A stretch of DNA of 64,000 nt from Sphaerisporangium aureirubrum (lineage in GTDB: Bacteria; Actinomycetota; Actinomycetes; Streptosporangiales; Streptosporangiaceae): contig NZ_JBHSRF010000025.1 in NCBI RefSeq assembly GCF_042658925.1, positions 37,715 through 101,714 on the forward strand, given 5' to 3'. The notes beneath the pieces were generated by a model that saw only the letters and a list, made by a program, of their open reading frames with translations, was not told where the DNA came from and searched no databases. The position numbers and the translations under genes are program-made. Positions 51,450-59,052 of the stretch are shown one piece after another (position 1 is the stretch's first letter; each line of letters begins with the position of its first letter).

Positions 51450-51518
51450 ATGGTCAAGCACTACTTCAAGTACGCGCTCAGCACCCTCACCGCTGCCATG
51501 TTCGTCTTCAGCACCTGA
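51450..51518 (+). CDS. 22-residue hydrophobic peptide, putative precursor or signal
   Basis: This is a complete small gene with AAAGGAGA at 51435-51442, eight bases to ATG 51450, and a TGA stop at 51516. The peptide has a basic aromatic head MVKHYFK, a hydrophobic core YALSTLTAAMFVF and ends in Ser-Thr. It has the size and polarity of a single membrane-inserting helix. It is followed by a perfect 13-bp stem-loop and then a ligase gene and a GxGD membrane-protease gene on the same strand. This looks like a precursor peptide expressed in excess over its processing enzymes. I recognise no family. Confidence 0.75.
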   Translation: MVKHYFKYALSTLTAAMFVFST

Positions 51519-51527
51519 TCCACCGAT

Positions 51528-51560
51528 CGCCCGGGGCCGCTCGCAGTGCGGCCCCGGGCG
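51528..51560 (+). terminator. Partial terminator between peptide gene and ligase gene
   Basis: CGCCCGGGGCCGC (51528-51540) and GCGGCCCCGGGCG (51548-51560) are perfect 13-bp arms with a 7-nt loop, ten bases after the peptide stop. The next gene has its own GGAGG 21 bases before its start and no separate promoter is visible, so read-through is expected. Confidence 0.8.
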
Positions 51561-51581
51561 TCCGCAACGGAGGTCCAGCCG

Positions 51582-53045
51582 ATGTTCGCCAGCGCCGTGA
51601 GCCAGCTCCGGTACGCCGCCGGGCTGCTGCGTGGCGACCGGATGCCCGTCGAGAGCCTGGCCCGCATCGCCCGTGACCTGGTGGCCACGATCAGGGAGTT
51701 CGGCGAGCCCGGCGAGGGGTCGGCGCTGCTGCCCGGACAACAGGGCGCCACCGACCCGGAGGTACGCCGCACCGTGCTGACACGGGGGCTGCGGCTTACC
51801 GCGCGGCGCGCCGCCACCCGCACCGCGTACTACCAGGCGATGTTCGCCGGCCTCGGCGTGCGGCCGCAGGAACTGACCCTGGAATCCTGGACGGCGCTCC
51901 CGGTCACCCCGAAGGCGGCGCTGCGCGGCATGCCGGCGGCCTTCGTGGCGGCCGGCGTCGAGCCGGCGCTGCTCGCCCTGACGACCGGCACCAGCGGCAC
52001 CCCGACGCACGTCTGGCTCAGCCGGCGTGAGGTGGACATGATGGTGGCGCTGAACACGATCTCGGCGGTGCTCGGCCAGCGACTGCGCCCCGGGCACGTG
52101 CTCGCCTACGCCGGTTCCTCGCGCGGCACGATCCCCGTGCTCTGCGTCAGCACCGCGGTGATGGCGGTCGGCGCCACGTTCGTGCAACTCGGCACCCTCG
52201 ACCCGGAGGTCACCCTGGAGCGGCTGGCGGCTCCGCTGCCGCTGCCCGGTCCGGCGCGCCAGATCACCCATCTGACCGTGAACACCTCCTACCTCGCCGC
52301 GCTGGTCTCCGCGGCCGAGCAGGGGGGCTGGTGTGCGGCCGACTTCGGGCTGCTGTCGCTTCAGTCCGGGGGAGAGGTGCTCAGCGACGCGCTGCGCGTG
52401 CGCGCGCGGCGGGTGTTCGGCGTCGAGCCCGAGACCGGGTACGTGCTGACCGAGTCGATGCCCGCCGGCGCGCGGCTCTGCTCCGCCGGGCACCTGCACC
52501 ACAGCACCGAGTTCGCCCACGTGGAGGTGCTCGACCCGGTGACGTACCGGCCGGTGGCGCCGGGCGAGACGGGGAGCCTCGTGGTGACCCCGCTGCTGCC
52601 GTACCGGGAGTGCACGCTCCTGCTGCGGTACGCCACCGGCGATCTGGTCCGCCGGCTCGGCGCCTCGCCCGCCTGTGAGCTGGCCGCGATCCCGGCGACG
52701 TCGGACATCCTCGGCCGCTACGACGGGCCGCTGAGCCTCGCGGTGCCGCGCAGGGAGGTGCTGGAGATCCTGGACGCCGAGCCGGATGTCGCCCTCCCCG
52801 CCAGGTACGCCCTCGTGCCCGAGCCGGGTGGCCCCTTGCTGCACGTCCTGGCCCGGCACCGGTCCTCCCGGCTGTCGGCGCGGCTGGAGGAGGCCGCCGC
52901 CGCCCGCGGGCTGCCCCTCGGCGGGATCGTCCTCCACGAGGACCTGGACGCCATGCCCCCCACCCCGCCCTTGCGCGCCGACCTCCGCGAGCACTCGTTC
53001 GACCGGCACCCCGCGGCGCCCGTACCCGCCGGAGCGCGTCCGTGA
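51582..53045 (+). CDS. Adenylate-forming enzyme, PaaK-like AMP-dependent ligase
   Basis: This is 487 residues of the phenylacetate-CoA ligase-like branch of the ANL superfamily. The phosphate loop is LALTTGTSGTPTHVWLSRRE, the A5-like motif is GYVLTESMPAG, and the A7 TGD is in LLRYATGDLVRRLG. A C-terminal subdomain ends in LREHSFDRHP. The N-terminal about 100 residues are a helical extension. It should activate a carboxylate as an adenylate, then transfer it to CoA, an amine or a carrier. ATG 51582 follows GGAGG. It is coupled to the membrane protease by a 4-bp overlap. Confidence 0.83.
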   Translation: MFASAVSQLRYAAGLLRGDRMPVESLARIARDLVATIREFGEPGEGSALLPGQQGATDPEVRRTVLTRGLRLTARRAATRTAYYQAMFAGLGVRPQELTLESWTALPVTPKAALRGMPAAFVAAGVEPALLALTTGTSGTPTHVWLSRREVDMMVALNTISAVLGQRLRPGHVLAYAGSSRGTIPVLCVSTAVMAVGATFVQLGTLDPEVTLERLAAPLPLPGPARQITHLTVNTSYLAALVSAAEQGGWCAADFGLLSLQSGGEVLSDALRVRARRVFGVEPETGYVLTESMPAGARLCSAGHLHHSTEFAHVEVLDPVTYRPVAPGETGSLVVTPLLPYRECTLLLRYATGDLVRRLGASPACELAAIPATSDILGRYDGPLSLAVPRREVLEILDAEPDVALPARYALVPEPGGPLLHVLARHRSSRLSARLEEAAAARGLPLGGIVLHEDLDAMPPTPPLRADLREHSFDRHPAAPVPAGARP

Positions 53046-54082
53046 CCGGTCCCTCGCCGCTGCTGTCGGCGGCCATGGTCGCCCTGGTCGCCGTGCTGAT
53101 CGCGGTCGCCGCGGCCTACTGCGCGCGGTACCGGCTGCCCCGCCCGCCGGTCGGCACCTACACCTACCCCGACATGGTCGTCATCTTCGCCGTCGTGGTG
53201 GTGGCGCCGCTCGCCTACCTCCATCTGCCCGGCCCCGTCGTCGCCGGGGTGTTCGGGCTGGTGCTGCTGTCGGCGGTCCAGCTGGCCCTGGCGCCCCTCG
53301 TCGGCGGGCGCCGCGCGTGGGCCGTCTCGGCGGTGCTCTGCCTGGCCACCGGGGCGGCGGCGCTCACCGGCGCGACCGTCGCGGTCACGGTCCTGACCGA
53401 CTGCATGCTGGCGGCGGGCGTCGTCGCCGTCACAAGCCTCTGGTCGCAGAGCGGCATGCGCGCCGGTCACGTCGCGCTGTTCGCGGCGCTGCTCACCGTC
53501 TACGACCTGGTGGCCACGGTGGCCACCACGGTCATGACCCGGTTCTTCGCCGAGGTGCGCGGGCTGCCGTTCGCCCCGCTGCTGGTCCTCGGCGACGGGC
53601 CGGTGCCGGTCGCCGTCGGCCTCGGCGACCTGATGATGCTGGTGCTGTTCCCGCTCGTCGCGCGGCGCTCCTTCGGCCGCACCGCGGGCCTGGTGGCCGC
53701 GCTGGCCGGCGTCGCCGTCACCGCCGCGCTCTCCGCGTTGTTCGCCCGGGGCGTCCTCACCGAAGGCGTGCCGCTGCTCACGGTCCTCGGCCCCGTCGTC
53801 GTCGCGCAGTACGTGTTGTGGCGCGCCACCGGCCACCGCGAGCGCCGTACCGCGGAACGGGAGTCCCCGGCACCGCCCGCCCTCACCCCCGACCCGGCGC
53901 TGACGGCGGCACTGGCCGCCCCGCCCCGCGACGAGCCGTGGGTCGCCGTGTCCGGGGGCCGCGTCGTCGGCACGGGCGCGACCCCTGGTCTCGCCCGCCG
54001 CTCGGCCCGCGAGAACGGCTGCCCGGCGCTGCCGTCGGTGCACGCGGGCGGCGACCTGAGCCCGGCCCGGCCCGCTTCCTAA
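53042..54082 (+). CDS. Polytopic membrane protein with YD/GLGD presenilin-type protease motifs
   Basis: This is 346 residues with about eight hydrophobic helices in the first 265. One helix contains TVYDLVATVATTV and the next one GLGDLMMLVLFPLVA. YD and GxGD in successive helices are the catalytic aspartates of intramembrane aspartyl proteases (presenilin/signal-peptide-peptidase family). A later VLGPVVVAQY could stand for the PAL region. The C-terminal 75 residues are soluble, with a small WVAVSGGRVVGTGATPG domain (DUF5678-like). The start GTG 53042 overlaps the ligase stop. The 22-residue peptide is a possible substrate. Confidence 0.7.
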   Translation: MTGPSPLLSAAMVALVAVLIAVAAAYCARYRLPRPPVGTYTYPDMVVIFAVVVVAPLAYLHLPGPVVAGVFGLVLLSAVQLALAPLVGGRRAWAVSAVLCLATGAAALTGATVAVTVLTDCMLAAGVVAVTSLWSQSGMRAGHVALFAALLTVYDLVATVATTVMTRFFAEVRGLPFAPLLVLGDGPVPVAVGLGDLMMLVLFPLVARRSFGRTAGLVAALAGVAVTAALSALFARGVLTEGVPLLTVLGPVVVAQYVLWRATGHRERRTAERESPAPPALTPDPALTAALAAPPRDEPWVAVSGGRVVGTGATPGLARRSARENGCPALPSVHAGGDLSPARPAS

Positions 54083-54447
54083 CAAACCGAGCCTCATTCG
54101 GTAATGTATTTTTCATGCGTATTTACCCCTAGGGGTCTCGCGAACGGATTGGATTCACCAGGCCCTAAGTTTGGTTGTGAGGGCCCGTTTGCTCAACTCT
54201 TGAGCTGACTAAAGATATGTCGGCTGTAAAAGAGTGTTATTGTCCGTTCGCAGCGTTTCCGGCCGGGCCTGGCAGGGGCGAATGTCCACTTTCCGCGGCC
54301 TGGGCCGGATCGCCTGTGCTCGTTGTACGGAAGCCGCTCTCCCGGCAGCGTCATATTCGATCACGTGGGTATCCGTTGACGCGAATTAATGGCGTCCGAT
54401 TTACCGTGCTCAGTTCACCGTATATCGACAACCGAGATGGGCCAGAG
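54083..54447. promoter_or_regulatory. AT-richer intergenic region with palindromes
   Basis: This is 365 bp without a convincing gene. It contains a weak hairpin ACCGA-n7-TCGGT followed by ATTTTT (54086-54113), a possible terminator for the protease gene. It also has the palindrome ACCCCTAGGGGT (54125-54136) and the inverted repeat GCTCAA-CTC-TTGAGC (54191-54205). Base composition is markedly lower in GC than average. Confidence 0.45.
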
Positions 54448-55161
54448 ATGGACACAAGGAAGACACGGATCAGCGCACACCTGGCATACGATCCCGCCGT
54501 GAGCGGCGGGTTCAGGGCCGCCGATCTCTTCGACCCTCGCGACACCGGCGTAATGGGCCTGCTCAGAGGCGCGATCCGGCCGCAGCGGCTGCTCTCGACC
54601 GTCCTCGGGTTCTACCGCACGCGGCTGGCCTGGGTGGCCCTGCTCATCACCACGGTCATCCTGGCGTACGGCGGCGGCGCGATCATGTTCTGGTACCACG
54701 GCATCTACCTCGGCGAAGGCGGCCCGGCGATCAGCCACTGGCTGCACTGGCTGCTGGACTCCACGGCCGGCTTCATCGGCCTGGCCCCCGCGCTCGCCGT
54801 CATCCTGCCGCTCGCCACCGTAGCCTCGGTGGCGCCGAGCGGTTCGCAGGCGGCACGCACGGTCCGCCCGGTGCTGTACGTGGCCATCGGCGGCGCCATG
54901 TTCGCGCTCGTCACCGCTCCGGGCCCGTTCATGCACGACCTGCTGGTGGGCCGCGGCACCTGGCTCGCCGACACGGTCAGCAAGCTCTGGGGAACCGGCC
55001 AGGTCCTGCCGTCGACCGCCGCCCCCGTCAGCGTGCCCATGGAAATGGCCCGCCAGGTCGCAGTGGGCCTGCCGACCTACATCCTCCTCATGGCCGTCGC
55101 CCTCTTCGCCGTCCGCGCTTTCGTACGCCGCAACCCCTCCCTCTCCGGATCGAGTATGTGA
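54448..55161 (+). CDS. Four-helix membrane protein of unknown function
   Basis: This is 237 residues. About 45 soluble residues (MDTRKTRISAHLAYDPAVSG) precede four predicted membrane helices, with conserved-looking VTAPGPFMHDLLVGRGTWLA between helices three and four. I do not recognise the family. ATG 54448 is chosen because the upstream in-frame part (54217-54447) is low in GC and lacks coding character. The Shine-Dalgarno is weak (GAGATGG). It may be unrelated to the preceding operon, from which it is separated by 365 bp. Confidence 0.65.
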   Translation: MDTRKTRISAHLAYDPAVSGGFRAADLFDPRDTGVMGLLRGAIRPQRLLSTVLGFYRTRLAWVALLITTVILAYGGGAIMFWYHGIYLGEGGPAISHWLHWLLDSTAGFIGLAPALAVILPLATVASVAPSGSQAARTVRPVLYVAIGGAMFALVTAPGPFMHDLLVGRGTWLADTVSKLWGTGQVLPSTAAPVSVPMEMARQVAVGLPTYILLMAVALFAVRAFVRRNPSLSGSSM

Positions 55162-55355
55162 GTCCCAGCAAAAAGCCGGCCGAGTGACGCACTGAACCGG
55201 TATTGCGACACGACGCCAAAAACGAGCCGACGAAAATCAAGCGCCGACCGCCTCACCTCACATGTTCCAATCGGCTCACGACCCGGGTGCAGCCCCCAAA
55301 ACCGCCTCGCGCCACAAAAAAGCCGAAGCCAGGATCACCGACGGGGACCAACACA

Positions 55356-55391
55356 GGGCCGGGCCCGCCACAAATACAGCGGACCCGGCCC
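55356..55391. terminator. GC-rich stem-loop downstream of the membrane protein
   Basis: GGGCCGGG (55356-55363) pairs with CCCGGCCC (55384-55391), and the inner CGCC/GGCG-like bases extend the stem. It lies 195 bp after the last stop and may terminate its message. Confidence 0.45.
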
Positions 55392-55466
55392 CACCCATGC
55401 ACAAAAACTCCCCCCACCCCCAACCCAACAACCGCCCCCACCCCACAGCCAAAACCCCCGCCACCT

Positions 55467-55518
55467 CCGGCCCGTCCCCCCGGCCCGTCCCCCCGGCCCG
55501 TCCCCCCGGCCCGTCCCA
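55467..55518. repeat. 13-bp tandem repeat
   Basis: CCGGCCCGTCCCC is repeated about four times in register (units start at 55467, 55480, 55493 and 55506), directly before the structured repeats. Confidence 0.8.
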
Positions 55519-55536
55519 CCCCCGGCCCGCAGGCGT

Positions 55537-55772
55537 GCGGTCTCTCTCCGGCGCCGAGGCGGCGGGACGTGGTGCGGCGAGTCCGGCGCCGTCGTACGGC
55601 GGACAACCCCGGGTGTGTGCCCGCCGATGAAATGGTCCTTGCGAAGGGCGCGCTTCGCGCGGGGAGCCGCAAGGGCTGTGCTTATGCGGGGGGACCCCCG
55701 CACCCCCGGGTCCTGCCGGGCGCACCGTGCTCCACCGGCGACACGTTCCGGGCCTTTCCTGCCGTTCTGACC
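55537..55772 (+). repeat. Copy 3 of the structured repeat
   Basis: This starts with GCGGTCTCTCT, then the head GGGACGTGGTGCGGCGAGTC (55564). It has the variable stem CGGG-TGTGTG-CCCG (55610-55623), GCGCGCTTCGCGC, AGCCGCAAGGGCT and TGCGGGGG-GA-CCCCCGCA (55685-55702). It is nearly identical to copy 4 over about 187 bp, with a period of 246-248 bp. Confidence 0.9.
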
Positions 55773-55784
55773 CTCTGCAGGTGA

Positions 55785-56045
55785 GCGGTCTCTCTGGCTC
55801 CGAGATGGTGGGACGTGGTGCGGCGAGTCCGGCGCCGTCGTACGGCGGACAACCCCGGGTGTGTGCCCGCCGATGAAATGGTCCTTGCGAAGGGCGCGCT
55901 TCGCGCGGGGAGCCGCAAGGGCTGTGCTTATGCGGGGGGACCCCCGCACCCCCGGGTCCTGCCGGGCGCACCGTGCTCCACCGGCGACACGTTCCGGTCC
56001 AGGCCTCCGGCGTACAGCTCCCGGTTCCGGTCGCACTCCTTGGAT
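55785..56045 (+). repeat. Copy 4 of the structured repeat with flank tract
   Basis: The same blocks as copy 3 are present in the same order (head at 55810, hairpin TGCGGGGG-GA-CCCCCGCA at 55931-55948). It is followed by the flank tract GCGTACAGCTCCCGGTTCC at 56011 that also accompanies copies 2 and 5. Long minus-strand open frames over copies 3 and 4 are translations of the repeat, not genes. Confidence 0.9.
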
Positions 56046-56475
56046 TCTGCCGCCCCTGGCGCCCTGCCCGCCCGCACAGCCCGGAGAACGTCGTGTTTAC
56101 CGGCACGGAATCTCTCGTCGCGACTCGGCAACAGGTATCCCGGAAATACAGCGATGATCCAGTTCATCTGGCGCGCAGCATCCGCAGGACGACCTCGTCG
56201 ACGATGCTCATGACGCTGGCCGTGCTCGCGGCCCTGACAGGGTCAGACTGGCGCCCGGCCGCTCCGCTGAGATCGCCGCCGCCGGCGGCGGCTGCGCGAA
56301 GGGGGGTACCCATCGGAACGCCGCACGGGTTTGGGCGGGCAATGATGGACGAGCTGGGAGCGAGAAACGGGTGGGCTCGTCCACGCCAGGTTGTACGGGT
56401 CTTGATCTTGTTGATTCCTGTGCTGTGGTCGTCCCGGAGGCTGTCGCGGGGAAGGACCGCTGGCTGGAGGGCTGG

Positions 56476-56538
56476 TTCGCCGCCGTAGCACGGCGCCGGA
56501 TTCGCCGTACCACGTCCCGCTGCCTCGGCGCCGCTGCA
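56476..56538 (-). repeat. Partial copy 5 (head block, inverted)
   Basis: On the minus strand this reads GGGACGTGGTACGGCGAATC followed by CGGCGCCG, the head block only, with the flank tract GCGTACAGTCCCCGGTTC next to it (56561-56578). The 430 bp between copies 4 and 5 hold no recognisable gene. Confidence 0.7.
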
Positions 56539-56620
56539 CAGACCCCCAATGGGGCGACGAGAACCGGGGACTGTACGCCGGGGGCGTGGACCGCAGTGGA
56601 TCTGGGGGCGTGCACCGCAA

Positions 56621-56768
56621 CGCATCACGGTGGAGCACGGTGCGCCCGGCAGGCTCGGGGGTGCGGGGGTGTCCCCCGCATGGGAACAGCCCTTGCGCCG
56701 TTCGCGCGAAGCGCGTCCTTTGCGAGGACCGTTTCACCGACGAGCACACACGTCGGGGTGTCCGCCAT
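56621..56768 (-). repeat. Copy 6 of the structured repeat (inverted)
   Basis: The core and tail blocks are in inverse orientation: TGCGGGGG-TGT-CCCCCGCA (56662-56680), CGCGCTTCGCGCG, and the variable stem CCGACG-n8-CGTCGG (56737-56756). The head is missing. It is flanked on both sides by 24-bp-period tracts of GGGGGCGTGGACCG type (56577-56620, 56769-56823). Confidence 0.88.
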
Positions 56769-56823
56769 GACCGGAGTGGACCTGGGGGCGTGGACCGGAG
56801 TGGGTCTGGGGGCGTGGCTGCAA

Positions 56824-56975
56824 CGCATCACGGTGGAGTACGGTGCGCCTGGCAGGCTCGGGGGTGCGGGGGTGTCCCCCGCATAGGAACAGCCCTTGCG
56901 GCTTCGCGCGAAGCGCGTTCTTTGCGAGGACCGTTTCAGCGACGAGCACACACGTCGGGGTTTCCGTAATGAGGC
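56824..56975 (-). repeat. Copy 7 of the structured repeat (inverted)
   Basis: This is closely similar to copy 6, with the same hairpin TGCGGGGG-TGT-CCCCCGCA (56865-56883) and variable stem CGACG/CGTCG around AGCACACA. The following 280 bp to the DUF899 start contain no gene. A short hydrophobic frame near 57060-57120 may be a gene relic. Confidence 0.88.
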
Positions 56976-57255
56976 GGCGACGGATAGAAGTACGACTCAC
57001 CTGCGGGCGATGGGGCGTGCGGGGGGCGTGGCTGGGCGGACGGAGGGCTGAGAGCGGGCGCCGCGGCGTCGGCCGGGCTGCTACTGCTGACCGGCACCGG
57101 GCTGACCCTGGGGAAGATCTCCGGGGGTGGCCGCGTTCACCCCCGGCCTCGACCTGGTCTATGTGAGCTTCTTCACGAGGATCACGAATACCTGGCGATC
57201 CTCCAACCTGAGGTCACTGACGCTTTTTGTCGGTCCTCGCCGCAACAATGGCCGC

Positions 57256-57885
57256 ATGGAGAAACCTAAGATCGTTTCGGCAGGGGAATGGCAGCAGGCG
57301 CGGGACGAGTTGCTCAAGGCCGAGAAGGAAGCCACCCGTGCTCAGGACGCGCTGGCCGCCCGGCGCCGGCGGCTGCCCATGGTCGAGTTCGGCCATGACT
57401 ACGTCTTCGACACCCCCAGCGGGCCGAAGACCCTGCTCGACCTCTTCGAGGGTCGTGACGAGCTGGTCGTCTACCAGTTCATGGACAACGGCCCGGACCA
57501 CTACTGCCCCGGCTGCACGGCGTTCACCGACAACGTCCCCCCGACCGCCCTGCCCGCGTTCGCGGACCGGGGTATCACCTGGGTGACCGTCTCCAACATG
57601 CCGCTGGCCCAGATCGAGGAGTACAAGGCGAAGAAGGGCTGGACGCTTCCGTTCGTGTCCTCCCGTGGGACGACCTTCGCCGAGGACTCCGGTGCCGGTG
57701 GCGGCTTCATGCTCTCCGTCTTCCTCCGCGACGGCGACCACGTCTACCGCACCTACAACACCACCTCCCGCGGCGTGGACCGCCTGGTCTTCACCAACAG
57801 CATCTTCGACCTGACCCCTTACGGCCGCATGCAGGACTGGGAGGACTCCCCGGCCGGCTGGCCGCAGCACCCGACCTACGGCTAG
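57256..57885 (+). CDS. DUF899 family thioredoxin-like protein
   Basis: This is 209 residues. The motifs RRRRLPMVEFGHDYVFDTPSG, DLFEGRDELVVYQFMDNGPD, CPGCTAFTDNVP and SRGTTFAEDSG define DUF899, a thioredoxin-fold family of unknown function. The CPGC pair could be redox active. ATG 57256 begins MEKPKIVSAGEWQQARDEL, the conserved start. Confidence 0.9.
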   Translation: MEKPKIVSAGEWQQARDELLKAEKEATRAQDALAARRRRLPMVEFGHDYVFDTPSGPKTLLDLFEGRDELVVYQFMDNGPDHYCPGCTAFTDNVPPTALPAFADRGITWVTVSNMPLAQIEEYKAKKGWTLPFVSSRGTTFAEDSGAGGGFMLSVFLRDGDHVYRTYNTTSRGVDRLVFTNSIFDLTPYGRMQDWEDSPAGWPQHPTYG

Positions 57886-58342
57886 GGAGAACAACCGGCG
57901 ACGGTCACCCCCGCGCCCGGCGGCGTGACCCATGCCGGTGCCGCGGAGGGCGGCCGGTGCCGGTCGTGGGGGGGCAGGCGCGGTGCCGGCGTGGGGGCTT
58001 CAGGCGCGGCGGCGGGCGTTGGGGGTCAGGCGTGGTGCCGGGCGTGGGGCGCTAGGCGCGGCGGCGGGCGCGGTAGGCGGCGACGTGCATGCGGTTGCCG
58101 CAGGTGCGGCTGTCGCAGTAGACGCGGGAGCGGTTGCGGGACTCGTCCACGAAGACCTTCGCGCAGTCGGGGGCGGTGCAGGGGAGGCGTTCCCCATGGC
58201 GGTCGTGGGGGCCTCAGGCGTGGTGCCGGTCGTGGGGGGCAGGCGTGGTGCTGGGCGAGGGGGGTCAGGGGCGGCGGCGGTCGTGGGGCGTTAGGTGCGG
58301 CGGCGGGGGTGGGGCGTTAGGTGCGGCGGTGGGGGTGGGGGG
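57886..58342. repeat. Minisatellite-like region downstream of the CGNR gene
   Basis: This is 457 bp of degenerate GTGGGGGTCAGGCGTGGTGCCGG-type tracts with a duplicated gene fragment embedded at 58052-58196. At its right end a 26-bp unit GTGGGGCGTTAGGTGCGGCGG... occurs three times in exact register (TTAGGTGCGGCGG at 58291, 58317 and 58343). The last copy supplies the stop codon of the CGNR gene. Confidence 0.8.
58052..58196 (-). pseudogene. Duplicated 3' fragment of the CGNR gene
   Basis: About 145 bp are nearly identical to 58343-58490, shifted by exactly 291 bp until a 3-base indel. It encodes CTAPDCAKVFVDESRNRSRV, YCDSRTCGNRMHVAAYRARR and a stop, that is, the whole CGNR zinc finger, but no start or N-terminal domain. 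Confidence 0.87.
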
Positions 58343-58897
58343 TTAGGTGCGGCGGCGGGCGCGGTAGGCGGCGACGTGCATGCGGTTGCCGCAGGTGCGG
58401 CTGTCGCAGTAGACGCGGGAGCGGTTGCGGGACTCGTCTACGAAGACCTTCGCGCAGTCGGGGGCTGTGCAGGTGCGGAGGCGTTCCCATTCGCCCTGGA
58501 CCAGCAGGTGGGCCAGGGCCACGCCGCAGTCGGCGGCCAGGTGTTCCACCAAAGAGGCGCCGGGGCCGAAGTAGTGGACGTGGAGGGGGTAGCCGTCGTG
58601 TTCGGTCAGGCGGGCGGTGATGCGGGTGCGGCTCAGGTGGAGGTTGACGCGGTCCACGGCCGCGGCGGGGCCGGGGGAGGTGAAGATCGAGTAGAAGGTG
58701 CTCCGCAGGCTCCGGACCTGGTCCAGGTCGGCGGGGTGGACCTCGGCCACGCCGCTCACCTTGTGGCGGCGGACGTAGGCCTCCAGGTCGTCCAGGGTGA
58801 CGAGGGCGTCGGTGCCGTCCGACGAGGTCTCGGGGGCGGTGTTGATCAGGTCGGCGACGGCGGCTAGGGAGCACGCCATGTCATGCCCGAATGGCAT
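58343..58897 (-). CDS. CGNR zinc finger regulator (ABATE domain)
   Basis: This is 184 residues. The N-terminal ABATE-type domain is CSLAAVADLINTAPETSSDG. The C-terminal zinc finger CTAPDCAKVFVDESRNRSRV, YCDSRTCGNRMHVAAYRARR carries the four Cys and the CGNR motif. It is a stress-type transcription factor family of actinomycetes. ATG 58897 has GGAG six bases upstream. ATG 58903 is too close to it. Its 3' end is duplicated downstream. Confidence 0.9.
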   Translation of the reverse strand: MPFGHDMACSLAAVADLINTAPETSSDGTDALVTLDDLEAYVRRHKVSGVAEVHPADLDQVRSLRSTFYSIFTSPGPAAAVDRVNLHLSRTRITARLTEHDGYPLHVHYFGPGASLVEHLAADCGVALAHLLVQGEWERLRTCTAPDCAKVFVDESRNRSRVYCDSRTCGNRMHVAAYRARRRT

Positions 58898-59052
58898 CCG
58901 CATCTCCGATGACCCGGTGGACTCATGTGACCGATCCCGGTAGCCGACCGGACCCACGAAACACCGTCCGCTCCGGCTCCCGGTCCAGAAAGCGTATCTC
59001 CTCCCGACCCCGAAAGGTCACCGCGAGAACACTCATCGGCGCCGGACGTCCC

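Noticed and set aside
55276..56106. Long minus-strand open frames of about 230-280 codons
   Set aside because: They run across repeat copies 3 and 4 and repeat the same residues twice. High GC keeps several frames open at once, there are no ribosome binding sites, and homologous blocks at 14 kb and 56.7 kb are in disrupted frames.
55973..56488. Plus-strand frame of 171 codons with a short hydrophobic stretch
   Set aside because: It starts inside repeat copy 4, lacks a Shine-Dalgarno and shows no recognisable domain.
58282..58362. Possible CRISPR array
   Set aside because: The 26-bp units are directly adjacent without spacers and no cas genes are present. It is a minisatellite.
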